Source: Heligmosomoides polygyrus polygyrus
Taxonomy: Eukaryota; Nematoda; Chromadorea; Rhabditida; Heligmosomidae
Assembly: GCA_947396885.1 (NCBI GenBank)
Contig: OX377202.1
Coordinates: 63,522,643 to 63,586,642, forward strand
Direction of reading: 5' to 3'
Length of the DNA: 64,000 nt
This document shows, piece by piece, positions 50,701-59,342 of this stretch. A program made the position numbers and the translations under genes. Numbering within the stretch: the stretch's first letter is position 1; the number at the start of each line of letters is the position of its first letter. A model generated the notes under the pieces. It ran no database searches. It saw only the letters and a list, made by a program, of their open reading frames with translations, and was not told the DNA's origin.

Positions 50701-53700
50701 GGGTTGACGCAACTGGAGCAAGGCAGAGGACGTTCCGACGTTTCCTACCTTCACGTGAAAAAAGTGATGCTATGATTTGGGGGAGCGTTCTTGGCGTAGA
50801 ATACTGGGAGCTGCTGGACGAAGGGATAACTGTGACGCCAGAGGTTTACGTCAACCAACTGAGGAAGTTGAGGGCTCACCTTCAAACCACACGAGGAGAG
50901 CAAGTGAAGGTGTATTTTCAACACGACAACGCTAGACCGCATATTGCTAGAGCGACGGCGGCTGAGTTGGCGGACTATGGATGGACCGTTCTTCCACATC
51001 CACCTTACTCACCAGATCTCGCTCCTTCTGATTCTCATTTGTTTTCAAGCCTTCAACGCTATTTGGACGGCCAGCAATTTAGGAACCGAGAGGATGTCAA
51101 GGAGGCACTGCTCACATTTTTCGAATCACAACCGGCCACGTTTTGGAGAAAAGGCATCCATGACTTACCAGCACGTTGGCGAAAGACAATTGATGTGAAG
51201 GGTGGTTACCTCAAATGATTTGATATTGTTGTTCGTATGTTGTGATAATAAATATTTCATGCCCCAAATGTCCGAGAACTTATGCACCAACCTAATACAA
51301 CGAAAAGAGCACTCCGAGCTCTTTGATTCTGTTCCGCGATGGTATTAGGTCTGACCAAGTACCGCAAATGCATGGAATTAACCCGTTGTGGGTGATGCAT
51401 TCCCGCCCGGTCAGCAGGAGGTGCGGGTTCGATTCTCGCCTGACGATAAAGTTTTGATCGCAGAAACACACCGTTATGAGAGCTTGCAACCTCGATACCA
51501 GCCACTTGCGGCTAAAAGAAACTGAATTGATTCGATATCACTGCTATAGCTGAGCCTTGCAGATCTCCCTCTTACTGCTTAAGCTATGTTCGAGTCCATT
51601 AAGTGCAATTCGCTCTTCAAGCGTTAGTGTGAACTTTGGGGGCGGGCCTGCATCCATTATTTCGGCGGATTCCGTATTCACAATTGAGTAACGTTGCATG
51701 TATGAGAAACGCAGTTTCTGGTCCCATCGCCGAACCGCAGTTCCTCGTAAGGTGCTTGTGAATAATGGTGTAATCAGAGAGGAAGTGAGAAATTCATTCA
51801 CCAGTAGTCGATACTAATTTCCAGACCCAGTAGTTGCTTTCTCATCATCGCATTTCAGGTGGTAGTTGCTCCTACACACAGCTCAGCCACATGAAGCTGT
51901 CGATTGGGTTGTGCTTGGGACTTTTCTCCCGACCTCTTGCTGGTCCGTTGCTCGCACCTTATATGCTGCCTTCACCTCTTGCGAGAAGCTCATTACGTAG
52001 AGCTTCTCATCTCATCCATGATAATGTTGTCTCCCTCTGGGTCGCGTATGTCCCAACCGCTAACCCCCAACCACTACAGCGAATTAAAGGCCCAATCCTC
52101 GTGAAAGCGGCGGATTACTGTAAGCGGATCAGAGTCGAGGACGACAGAGGAGCGCAATCGAGGCGATTGCCTGGCTCCGATGGCGGGAGAGCTGCTGGTC
52201 TCTGTCTGCGGCGTGTGGCTGCTCCCCTTTTCCTTCGGGTCAGCGAGAAGTTCAGACTCGCTCGCCCATTATATTATTAGTAACACACTTACCGGTTATG
52301 CGCGTAGGTAATGGTGGTCGAAATGGCGTTCTACCTTCTCGTGTTGCTTGTTGACAATCCACCCGTAGTCCATCCTACCTAACTAGGGAGACGCTTAAGA
52401 ACACCCATTAGCACAACAAAATTTCCCGCCTCGTGCTGCGCGACGCGCACAAGCGCAGTTGCTCGTCCGTTTCCAGGTTGTGCAGCATGGGTGTTTTCGA
52501 AGTCCTGCTTCTCTATCGGACTTCTTGCTTCTCAGGCCTTTCAATGCAGTAGAACTAAGTCTAGTACAAGTAGTTTAATATGACCAAGGCGTTTTACTCT
52601 AACAATGCTACACAGAAACGGGAGCGCAGAACGCGGAACATAGCAAGTGGTAATTAGACAGAAAGCTGGACGCACATAGTTGTTCTTTCTCCTTTTCTTC
52701 TTTCTCTATGAGTACAGGGTGCGTAAAAAGTATTGACGCACTAAATGACGGTTGTGGAAATAGTATTGCGCAGTAAGTTTTAAAATATTCATTTGAGAAA
52801 TATGGAAAATGATTTTGCAAACGCGATAGAATAACTCGTAATTGACATTGGCTCCTTTACTGTGAATACAGGAGCGAAAACGACGGAAAATTCATGAGCA
52901 CGCGCTGCAAACACTTGCTTGCATTTCGTTCCGTGCTTTGAACAGGGTAGCCTTGTGCGACTGGTCACTTCTGTTGAAAGTAGCCCAGACCTCATTCTCC
53001 AAAATCGCCTAAAAAGAGTAATCCAGCGGATTCTTGTTTAAGCTGTGCTCGTCTGAGAAGCTGTCTACACCTGCGCGCGTTATCTGTTTACCGTTATCGG
53101 ACAGAGATTGATAATTTCGGATTTGAACGTTAACGTGCGTGAACCTCTTGTAATCATCATCTGTTATGACAGAGCCGTGGCTGACGTTTGGGTTGCTGAC
53201 ATCTTTCCTCACCTACCGTTTCGAACAGCGCCTAAATCTCTTGTTAAGGAAGTATTCGGCTCTTTGGGTAACAGACAAAAAAAGGGCCACCGTAGCGATG
53301 ACGATCATGTTTCTTCAGTTTTTTGTGAGTGTTTTTTGAGCACAATACAGACAACAAAAATAACACACAAAAACCTAGAGGGGTAGAAAGAAAGAGCTGG
53401 AGCTGAATCAAAACGTAGGTGCGTCAATACTTTTTACGCACCCTGTAGTAAAGCAACGACATGTGCATGCGCCCAGGGTCAGTTTTTATAAAACTGCAAC
53501 TCTCAACTAATCTGTTTTCATCGAATTTATCCCGAGGTTTTGAACTCATTCAGACTGCCGCAACACGCTGGTACTGGGAATGTGCTTATATAAAGAAATC
53601 ATTTCATGAACGAAGTTACGGGGTGATCCATAAATACTGCAACAAGTTGTATAAAAACGACTACGAAAAGATTGGACCAGATTCATTATAATTCATATCA

Positions 53701-54865
53701 CTTTGGTCACGCTGTGTAGAGCAGGATCTTTTCTTTAAGATGTTAAATAAATGAAGATCGGTTATCTAAGAACTGAGGATTTTCATGGTTAGTCTTCCCC
53801 AGGTACGAATTTGGGCGGATGGACGGAAAATAGCTGCCTTGCTCTTTTCTTTGTGGCTCCTTTCTTCTTGCTATTAGAATTGTCGCTCACTGGGAATACT
53901 GGGAATGTATATTTCGCCCTTTAGTGGCGCGGTTGAGTTTGGAAAAGACCGTGATATGTTGCTGCTACCTCGGACGATGGCTTTTACTGATATTCACTAT
54001 CTCTACACGAAATCGTTGGTTGTAGGAGACGTGTAAGGAAGACGTGGAATGAGTCGCTGAAGACGAGTAGTTACTACAGGCAGCCATTCTTTCCATGTCA
54101 TCGTATGAAGCACACTACTGCCTGGGATGGCTCAGTCCTGAGAATTTTTCATCAAAAAAGCGGTGGCTGCAGCTATATTTACAGGCTTCCTCTTTACCCT
54201 CTTCTACTGATAGCTAAGGCCTCGCACTACCCGTGGTAATTTAGAGCCTTCCATGTAGTTCCTTAAACAAATGCTTAACCACGTAATAATAAATTAAGTG
54301 CGCAGTCGAATGTGTAATTTGTTCCAGCTCGTTGCTGCATTGCGTACGATCGGCTAACTAACAAAGTTCTTCAATCACACCCGTTCATCTAATGTTCACT
54401 TTGAAGAAGGCCGTGGAGTGCCCTATACAGTGAAAGTCCAGTACTTCTTAATAGGAGGAGCTGGAGCCATGGTAATCGTACGGCTCCTCTGTAACAAAGA
54501 TGTACTACATGACAATTGTTGTGGGTTTAAAGACAATGCGCCTCTTCGCAACGTCGCCAATTGTTGTGTTTCTCGGGCACCCAGTATTTTGTCGTTAGGG
54601 CGCCCTTGCGGTTGAAAACTCCTCTTATGCGCTTACAAATAACACATCCCATTCCTGGTTTGCGGCTCTCTGGCTAACGTATCGCGTATCACATCCGTGG
54701 TGCTCCATACAGAAAGCTTGGAATGATGCTCACAGTCTCAGAGCACCCCTCGGTTGCACGCCGAGAAGAACTCTGAGACTAAGCAGGAGACCTTGCCTAC
54801 GATAAGTCTGAACGGCGGAAGTAGTGAATATGGAGGGAGCGACTCTGCTTCAGAAATACGAAAGG
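29587..54865 (+). CDS. ptb-1: Polypyrimidine tract-binding protein (PTB/hnRNP I) gene, partial, spanning the window
   Basis: Scattered plus-strand exons assemble into the N-terminus and first RNA-recognition motif of PTB, a nuclear RNA-binding protein that binds CU-rich RNA and represses exon inclusion. Exons: 29587-29721 (possible first), 29839-29919, 33100-33164, 40989-41085, 42372-42443, 45023-45112 and 54742-54865 (possible linker). Splice phases agree throughout. RRM1 reads SRVVHIR (RNP2) to [39 protein letters not shown] (RNP1), then [17 protein letters not shown], which is diagnostic for PTB rather than hnRNP L. RRM2-4 were not found, so the gene continues past the exons listed or past the window. 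Almost all of the span is intron holding at least five transposon insertions in sense or antisense. Confidence 0.75.
29839..29919 (+). CDS. PTB N-terminal exon (RGPDELL)
   Basis: 27 codons between CTTTCAG and AAG|GTAAGC, phase 0 at both ends: [20 protein letters not shown] then VDSEPKK. The RG(S/P)DELLS and ...KK pattern matches the N-terminal nuclear-localisation segment of vertebrate PTBP1 and PTBP2. A second acceptor 17 bases upstream (CCCTTTCAG, 29821) would add AAATG and start the frame at a methionine (29824), as expected for a spliced-leader trans-splice site. Downstream, a short alternative exon 29968-30006 ([12 protein letters not shown] then stop) is also possible. Confidence 0.6.
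30371..31635 (+). mobile_element. Mariner element with perfect 20-bp terminal repeats, transposase broken
   Basis: TTAGGTTGGAAAAAAAGTCT opens the element and its exact complement closes it, with TA on both outer sides: 1265 bp, full mariner size, inside a PTB intron and in sense. Transposase motifs in order are [14 protein letters not shown] and [20 protein letters not shown] (HTH), [23 protein letters not shown] (D1), [29 protein letters not shown] (D2, HDN changed to HDD) and [14 protein letters not shown] (D3). Spacing from D2 to D3 is 34, the mariner signature. At least three frameshifts separate the pieces, so it is inactive although its ends look fresh. Confidence 0.92.
31661..31850 (-). 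repeat. Unnamed repeated coding fragment (copy 1)
   Basis: The minus-strand frame contains [19 protein letters not shown], related to [20 protein letters not shown] at 49403-49510 on the minus strand. Nucleotide similarity (CGGGAAAAACGACTGACAT versus CGGAAAAACGACGAACAT) extends beyond this. It is a dispersed repeat with coding-like content of unknown origin. Confidence 0.35.
31851..33099. other. PTB intron, no further element recognised
   Basis: AT-rich intron sequence. Frames on either strand around 32826-33095 are open, but neither gives a recognisable exon. Confidence 0.35.
33100..33164 (+). CDS. PTB exon leading into RRM1 (RNP2)
   Basis: Follows TTCGTTTAG and ends in CACATTCG|GTAATT. 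It encodes [20 protein letters not shown] then I and the first two bases of R; SRVVHIR is the RNP2 strand that opens RRM1 of PTB. The phase is 0 in and 2 out, and the split arginine is completed by G at 40989. An alternative acceptor CTTCTTCCAG at 33134 would leave a 30-base exon but needs a phase-2 donor upstream. Confidence 0.7.
33165..37989. other. PTB intron with SINE and homopolymer, no gene recognised
   Basis: G-run of 12 at 33531-33542. 36000-36110 resembles the left arm of the 23-kb foldback (CTTCGAGCGATGATTC, then GTGGCTCAGTGGATAG and GTTCGGCTCTAC as box A and B). An [16 protein letters not shown] frame near 36780-37115 (minus) is unrecognised. Confidence 0.35.
36000..36110 (+). repeat. 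tRNA-headed repeat related to the 23-kb foldback arm
   Basis: TGCAGCTTCGAGCGATGATT matches the outer part of the foldback arm at 22992-23012. A-box-like GTGGCTCAGTGGA (36064) and B-box-like GTTCGGCTCTAC (about 36101) follow. It appears to be a single, non-inverted copy of the unit that is doubled head-to-head at 23 kb. Confidence 0.45.
38001..39498 (+). mobile_element. RTE-clade non-LTR retrotransposon, 5'-truncated
   Basis: Encodes reverse transcriptase of the nematode RTE type, in sense inside a PTB intron. Blocks in order: [68 protein letters not shown] (RT palm), then after a frameshift near 38452, [32 protein letters not shown] (YXDD box, normally FADD, here FGDD), the [11 protein letters not shown] and [14 protein letters not shown] connector, and [15 protein letters not shown] at the C-terminus. 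The endonuclease domain is missing (5' truncation). One nonsense codon at 39223 turns the W of KIRWAGHV to stop; the other copy keeps TGG there. The 3' end is the short direct repeat ACAGGTGATACAGGTGAT. Confidence 0.92.
39499..40988. other. PTB intron, nothing further recognised
   Basis: AT-leaning intron ending in a polypyrimidine tract (TTTATAGCTTTTTTCAG) just before the RRM1 exon. Confidence 0.4.
40989..41085 (+). CDS. PTB RRM1 exon
   Basis: Between CTTTTTTCAG and CAG|GTGGGA. It encodes (R)[19 protein letters not shown] and [13 protein letters not shown], helix 1 to strand 2-3 of PTB RRM1, including the signature LMQLC/ISLGLPFG-like and [10 protein letters not shown] (vertebrate NLLMLKGKNQ) segments. 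Starts with one base completing Arg and ends in phase 0. Confidence 0.85.
41086..42371. other. PTB intron with partial SINE family A and a small hairpin
   Basis: GGAGGCGCCGGCAGTTGGATAC (first 20 bases relevant) near 41707 and GGGAAGGATAAAACACG near 41996 recall SINE family A. 41822-41841 and 41884-41903 are inverted (TTCGAGCTGTG / CACAGCTCGAA) with two mismatches. A minus frame at 41520-41620 ([11 protein letters not shown]) resembles GLNYENINW at about 49310. Confidence 0.35.
42372..42443 (+). CDS. PTB RRM1 exon (RNP1)
   Basis: Exactly 24 codons between GGTATTCAG and CAG|GTGAGT, phase 0 both ends: [20 protein letters not shown] then [12 protein letters not shown] is the RNP1 strand (vertebrate AFIEM/AFLEL), and the helix-2 plus VPIQ spacing matches nematode PTB. 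Confidence 0.85.
42444..44374. other. PTB intron with an unrecognised 188-codon antisense frame
   Basis: On the minus strand 42932-43498 is open for 188 codons from a GTG, including [21 protein letters not shown] recognise no domain, and a frame of this length is expected about once by chance in the window. ATAACGGATAG-like motifs near 43585-43630 recur at 44745-44840, so the piece between may be bounded by a repeat. Confidence 0.25.
44375..44442. repeat. (CTT)n microsatellite
   Basis: About 68 bases of TTC/CTT trinucleotides with one interruption (CTACTT). It is polypyrimidine on the sense strand of the PTB intron, the class of RNA that PTB proteins bind. Confidence 0.95.
44469..44700 (-). 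pseudogene. LINE reverse transcriptase C-terminal scrap
   Basis: The minus-strand frame reads [20 protein letters not shown] then [20 protein letters not shown] and AGVHPD, the typical C-terminal end of nematode non-LTR polymerases (WxGHVxR ... GRPxxRW ... D). It differs clearly from the two RTE copies in this window, so it comes from another LINE family. Only about 70 codons remain. A C-run of 14 lies beside it at about 44784-44797. Confidence 0.7.
45023..45112 (+). CDS. PTB RRM1 C-terminal exon
   Basis: Follows GGAGAATTACAG. 30 codons: [20 protein letters not shown] then [10 protein letters not shown], ending GAC|GTGAGT in phase 0. IRGRT.FAQ(F/Y)STH.ELK is the last strand of PTB RRM1. A second GTGAGT donor lies 26 bases downstream (exon end 45138); using it would shift the frame relative to the next candidate exon. 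Confidence 0.85.
45650..46610 (+). mobile_element. Internally deleted mariner element
   Basis: 961 bp with imperfect ends (ATAGGTTGC TCGATAA against TTGGGTTGTTCGATAA, 13 of 16) bordered by TA. The transposase N-terminal half is readable across frames ([40 protein letters not shown]), then the central part including the first catalytic site is missing. The text resumes at [19 protein letters not shown] (second D kept, HDN to HDC) and [17 protein letters not shown] (third D). Stops and frameshifts are present. It lies in the intron between PTB exons. Confidence 0.88.
46611..50018. other. PTB intron, repeated fragments, no confident gene
   Basis: 47282-47802 is unusual: behind a good acceptor (TTTGTTTTCCTCAG) a plus frame starts [14 protein letters not shown], and 47447-47802 is open on plus while 47428-47888 is open on minus. 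Neither reading matches anything. A minus-strand TATA-like CTATATAC lies at about 47830. An ORF at 49009-49335 (minus) begins with a signal-peptide-like [15 protein letters not shown] but overlaps a repeated fragment. Confidence 0.3.
49260..49591 (-). repeat. Unnamed repeated coding fragment (copies 2 and 3)
   Basis: The minus strand reads [20 protein letters not shown] (cf. 31661-31850) and then [19 protein letters not shown] (cf. [19 protein letters not shown] at 41500-41590). The two related scraps elsewhere in the window are separate here-adjacent parts, so this copy probably shows their original order in one larger element or gene family of unknown function. Confidence 0.4.
50019..51295 (+). 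mobile_element. Nearly intact mariner element
   Basis: 1277 bp bounded by TA. The ends are a 31-bp inverted repeat with one mismatch, starting TTAGGTTG(T/G)TGCATAAG and running through GTTCTCGGACATTTG. It carries a transposase frame (50232-51218) interrupted once. The quality of ends and gene makes this the youngest-looking DNA transposon in the window. It sits in sense in the long PTB intron. Confidence 0.95.
50232..51218 (+). pseudogene. Mariner transposase, one premature stop
   Basis: One frame of 328 codons with a single TAG at 50340-50342, inside HQWF*KF where mariners have a charged residue. [23 protein letters not shown] and [10 protein letters not shown]. Second HTH/linker: [20 protein letters not shown] and [10 protein letters not shown]. 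Catalytic domain: [14 protein letters not shown] (D1), [13 protein letters not shown] (D2), [17 protein letters not shown] (D3), with 34 residues between D2 and D3. C-terminus: [16 protein letters not shown]. The true start is probably ATG 50188, one base out of frame from GCATTCATCCCG. All catalytic residues are retained, so it needed only these lesions to die; the nonsense codon is upstream of the catalytic domain. Confidence 0.93.
51384..51445 (+). repeat. tRNA-like pseudogene or SINE head
   Basis: CCCGCCCGGTCAGCAGG can form four of five pairs of an anticodon stem with loop anticodon-position GGT, and GTGCGGGTTCGATTCTCGC forms a complete T-arm with box B GGGTTCGATTC. No matching acceptor stem exists, so it is not a functional tRNA. 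Confidence 0.5.
51446..52714. other. PTB intron with an unrecognised antisense frame
   Basis: On the minus strand 51544-51816 is open for about 90 codons behind GGAAATTAG, including [20 protein letters not shown]. It is not recognised. Otherwise unremarkable. Confidence 0.3.
52715..53445 (-). mobile_element. Non-autonomous Tc1/mariner-type element with transposase tail
   Basis: 731 bp with 27-bp perfect inverted ends (CAGGGTGCGTAAAAAGTATT...) flanked by TA on both sides. On the minus strand the 3' end of a transposase survives: [17 protein letters not shown] and [16 protein letters not shown], ending near HSKGANV. These match the (D)LNPLDYS.W..LE..V ... L..AW..(I/M) ... KG.(N/H) block after the third catalytic residue of Tc1/mariner relatives other than classical mariner. 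The N-terminal and most catalytic parts are gone. Confidence 0.88.
53446..54741. other. PTB intron, nothing recognised
   Basis: No element or exon recognised; ends in a splice acceptor CACAGTCTCAG. Confidence 0.35.
54742..54865 (+). CDS. Possible PTB linker exon
   Basis: Between CACAGTCTCAG and AAAGG|GTAAGT, 41 codons plus one base: [20 protein letters not shown] then [20 protein letters not shown]. It enters in phase 0, as required by the donor at 45112, and is a hydrophilic Ser/Glu-rich stretch like the variable linker between RRM1 and RRM2 of PTB. Linkers are not conserved in sequence, so the assignment rests on strand, phase, splice sites and composition. Confidence 0.4.
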
Positions 54866-54955
54866 GTAAGTACATATATCGACCTGAATTCTGCAAAGAG
54901 CAGAGTTCTGGCCAAGCGAAGGTTAAGTACGGTGTCCTCTCACTGGTGGAGTCTA

Positions 54956-57186
54956 CAATACCGCTCCTAATTCGCGTACAATCGACACTTTGTGACACAT
55001 GCCTTCGTCGCAAACATTCGCAGTCGCATAACTTCCCTCATAGCGATCCTCCTAAAATAAACTCACACCAAACGATTCCTCGCTTCAGCGCAGATACACT
55101 GGAGTATGAAAAAGTTACTCTTGCTAAAAAAAGTGACCTAGTTGTAGACAGCTTCCCTTGGAGCGGTCGTTAATTGTTTTACGACTCCTCCGAAGTCCAC
55201 GAAGATGTTTCCTGAGGAATTTTTTGAAGATTGCAATTTTGTCATAAAATTCGTCTTCTGCGTGCTATGGCCGTCAAAATGATAGTAAGTTCCAAAAAAA
55301 TAACCTCAAACTGGTCTGTTCTGCAGCAAATACTAGAAGCGTTTTCTTCACATTTTGGTCTTCATTTCGCCAGCTAGCGATCTCCCTCATATAAAACTGA
55401 CCTAAATAATATATGAAAGAACGTGCCTTCTCCCACTTTTGCAACAAGAACCTTCACAACTTCAACAAATGTCCAAGTTTTATAGCTTTACATCCTTGCC
55501 TTTCTCTGTTCAGCAAGTGATTTTCGTGCATTTAACGAACTACAACCTCCTAGCGAACGTAGTAGCGGAGCTAAACTTACTTCCTTATATTCTCTGCGTA
55601 GGCGGCTTCAGGGCATTGGTCATACATAGAAAAACTCACTTTCCTCTTAGTCTCTGTCTTAATTTAGACAAAAATCCCGATTTTCCCTTGTTTTCGGCGT
55701 GATCTCGCTCCGAGCTTCATTTGGAACACGATGGTGCTGCCGATGTTAAGCACAGTGAGAGCTCTCGAACATTACAGGAAATTGATAGAATCGATATTTT
55801 GCAGCTTTCGTCTCTGCGGAGTCCTGAGATCGCTGCGACTTGACCCGAACCAGCGCTCTGTGGCCTGTCCGACGCTCGCACCTGGGTGCGAGAGCTTCAA
55901 ATATAAGACCTTTAACATTTTGCGGTCTGAACATGTGCTAGGACAATCTGTTGCAAAGGTGTACTACTCGAGTTATCACCCAGTTGAGCGGAAACTTCAA
56001 ACAACACGGTATTAAACTGAACAAAATATACCATCTTCACATTTTTCTTGTCGAATTGGACACTGTTGGCGTCAAATTGGACACTCTTCCAGCTATCAGC
56101 TTAAGACTTTTGAAATCAGAGCGAACTCTGTACATCAAATTCTTTTCCTCAAGGAATATTTCAGTATGATTTATTTGAAGGTTTGAAATTTTACAAGATT
56201 CCCACTTTTTTGTGAAAATAGTGATTCGTAGTTTTAAAGAGCAGAAGGGCGGCAATTTTTTGGTGCCAAAATAAAGGATTGCGCCATGCACTCGTCCAAG
56301 ACGTCGCTATTTTTTATTCGATTGAGAGCAAAATTGCTGTTTGCGTGGAGTTTCTCAATTGTACATGATATAACGGGAACACTTTGGTTCACTTTGGTGC
56401 TTCATGTAAGCAGCATCTACACTAACAATCTAAAAAATCGGGACGCATTTCTCGAGTGCATGGCTTAATCTGGTCTTTTAATGAATGATTGCTCACACTG
56501 AATGATTGCTGCCTTGTTGTGCTTTGAAACAAAATTTGAGTTATATTTTTTTCGAAAAAACAAAATTTAAAACATTATTATACTCATTTCTTACAGCTGA
56601 ACTAAAAAATTGAAACGAAAGCTATGCGAATTTCCCTTGGCAAATAATTATTCTAACCATCTTGGAGAGTTTATAGTTTGACATGTTGAGGGTTCTTTTG
56701 ACAAAAGTGCGAGAAAACACGTTCTCTCATGTATTACTTAGGTCAGTTTTATATGAGGGAGATCGCTAGGTGGCGAAATGAGGACCAAAATGTGAACAAA
56801 ACGCTTCTCGTATTTGCTGCAGAGCAGATCCAGTTTCAGGTTATTTTTGGAACTTGCTATCATTCTAACGGCCGTAGCGGGCAGAAGCCGAATTTTATGA
56901 GAGAAAAAATATAATCTTTAAAATTCCTGAGGAAACGTCAGCGTGGACTTCGGAGGAGTCGTAAAACACTTAACGACCGCTCCAAGGGAAGCTGTCTACA
57001 ACTAGGTCACTTTTTAGCAAGGTTAACTTTTTCATATTCCAGTGTATTTGCGCTGAGGCGAGGAACCGTTCGGTGTAAGTTTTATTTTAAGAGGATCGCC
57101 ATGAACGAAGTTATACGAGCGCGAAGGTTTGCGACGAAAATATCTGTCGCAAAGCGTCGATTGTGCGCGAATTAGGAGCGGTATTG
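54956..57186. mobile_element. 2.2-kb foldback element with ~500-bp inverted arms
   Basis: The left arm (54956 to about 55456) and right arm (about 56688 to 57186) are reverse complements with moderate divergence and small indels. The ends read CAATACCGCTCCTAATTCGCG (first 20 bases) and its complement, each bordered by TA, the Tc1/mariner-type target. Matching inner landmarks include GAGCGGTCGTTAA, CCTCCGAAGTCCACG and GGGAGATCGCTAG on the right. The ~1.2-kb unique loop has no transposase-like frame. The architecture resembles C. elegans Tc-type elements with very long terminal repeats. I recognise no named family. Confidence 0.88.
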
Positions 57187-57974
57187 TACTTGTACTAAGC
57201 AACCGCGATCGGTCGTCTAAGAGGTAGAGTAGTGAATCATCGAAAAGAGGCCGAGAGTCCGCTCGTTAGGACTCCATTTCGCATGATTATAAAGTGAGAA
57301 ATGTTGGCTTCAGTAGCAATTTTGTTGCATTTCATTGCTTCGTTCTCATTTTTGTGGAGTAGAAAGTGCTGCTTGGCATCTCTTACGGTTTTCCCGAAAT
57401 CTGCACAGCATGTTATCGAGATTAAACCAGTGTTGTGTCCCGGCGCTACAAAGGTCTGAGTTATGTCATAACCACGAAATAGCTAAAAATTAAAATTATC
57501 AAGGATCTTCAAAAGGTTCTGAGAGCAAGTTAATGTCGGCTGTCGGTAGTTCTGGCAGCCCAGCCCGTTGGTCGCGGTCATTCATATTTTGGATTCAATT
57601 TCCTCCTTGGAATTTTGTGCGCTAACTCGATATGCATTTAGCCGTGGCAAAAATTCATAGTTTCGTGTCTCCACGCTCCTTAAGATCCCTCTATGGCTTG
57701 TCGAATAATCGTTGGCAAGATCCCTTCATTCAGCAACCCAATTAATGGATATGCTTAGCGGACTGCAACTTTATTGGTACTCCTCACAATCACTGATGAG
57801 CTATGGGAGGAGTACCAAACAAAGGTTCGTCTGATATAGCTGTGGCGAGACGGAACTTTCATATCCCTTTTGAGATAATCCTTATTTTAGTCAACCAGTC
57901 CGTCACTGTGAGCAAAGATATTGTTAGCGAATCCAATCATCTCTACTTTCACAAGCGTGAAGAGCGGAGTCGCA
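57187..57974. other. No gene recognised; one perfect short hairpin
   Basis: TTGGTACTCCTC at 57774-57785 pairs perfectly with GAGGAGTACCAA at 57807-57818. No exon of PTB RRM2 was found here. Confidence 0.4.
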
Positions 57975-58045
57975 ATGCGTGGATTCGATCCCTCGGACTC
58001 CTTTCCATGAGCCCGATGCCCTACCCCTTAGGCCACCCATCTCCG
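57975..58045 (-). repeat. tRNA-like sequence, SINE head or tRNA pseudogene
   Basis: The minus strand reads TGGCCTAAGGGGTAGGGC (box-A-like) and, 40 bases on, GGATCGAATCC (box B). Between them CGGGCTC pairs with GAGTCCG as a 7-bp stem, too long for a normal anticodon arm. Not a functional tRNA by eye. Confidence 0.5.
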
Positions 58046-59342
58046 GCCATAGGTGCGGGAGGTTACTGCATCCCATCTTTAGTCGGGTGGAATACGTCCT
58101 TGCAGGACTCGGGATATAAGCGTTTCTGAGGCAGAGACGCTTCTGTTCATTCGTACCATCCCCGCCATTCAGAGCAAGCGTTCGGATGGTCACCTGGTGA
58201 GGGTTCCTCAAGGAAAGGGTTGTCCATCGAATTCTTGCAGTCTTCGAACTGCCCCTCTCCTGATATTCGCTTCGTGGTTCCGAAAGTACGTGAGCAGCAG
58301 AAGTAGAACTTGTGGCTTTCAAAATATTGTTGTATGGTGGTGTGTAGGTCGTATTCTGAAAACAAGTGGTGTAGTTGTTTCGTGTCGTAGATGAGACTGC
58401 AATTCGACGTGTGGTGCACCTACCAGGGGCTCAAACATTTGTGCGGCCGCTGTCAATAATCAGATCTGAAGAGATCTGTCCTCCCGCCCTCCCAACTTGT
58501 ATGATGGAATGCTTCTCAGGCAGCCTAAGTTTTGCTGGTGTTGGAAAATGCGCGCGCTAAAAATTGTTTGGAAGATTTCTGTCAGAAATGGCTGGTAAGA
58601 CTCATGCATGTAGCTTTGACGGTATTCTGAAGCGAATCGGTCCCGGACATGGAAACGAGGGGAACGTCGTTTACGCTGCGCTGTAATTGTAGGTATTTGT
58701 GAAGGAGGTGGGAAGCAGCCATTTTCCCCCGCCGTGTGTGCACCGCGGCGTGAACGAGATAACGAGCGCCTAGAGCGCTGGCCTACCGTATGAGGAGGCC
58801 AGTCAGACACTGACTGTCAGTTGCCGCCGACGGCTGCGACTGACAGGCTGCTCGCTCGCGCTCGGCGGACGCGGCGGCTGCGTCGCCGGCGGCGGCGACG
58901 CAAGTGTCGCTTCCGCCAGGCTAGGCTCGAGAGGCGGACGCGCTTAATTGCGAGTATTAATGACGGTGGCGGTACTTGCTGGCGGAGAGCGGCAGGCGAC
59001 AGGAGGCGCGCTTCAGCACTCGCCTCGCGTGGCGCTCATCACCCAAACACAATTTCGCCGTGTGCGCCGCCTTATTAAAAGATATCCGCACCCCCGGATT
59101 ACTGTATTGCTCCTTCGAACTCAATGCGTTTCCTCCACGTCGGGGTGAGTTGCGGTATTGCACCATCGACGACGGTGAGGTGGTGCCCGGTGCAGTGGCT
59201 CGGGAAGAGCGACCATGTCTTAATGCAAGTGTCATGTTTCGGTCGCATGGTGCCATCCTGAATATCTTCTTTTCAGTCACGCTGCTCCGCATATGTCCGC
59301 ACTATTGGGACTGCCAATGTTTCAGCAGTATAATTGTTCACT
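58046..59342. other. No gene recognised; GC-rich tract at 58820-58935
   Basis: 58820-58935 is rich in CGG/GCG triplets, similar in style to the island at 7690-8260. Nothing coding is recognised. Confidence 0.35.

Noticed and set aside
51384..51445. Functional tRNA gene
   Set aside because: T-arm is good but no acceptor stem or proper D-arm can be formed.
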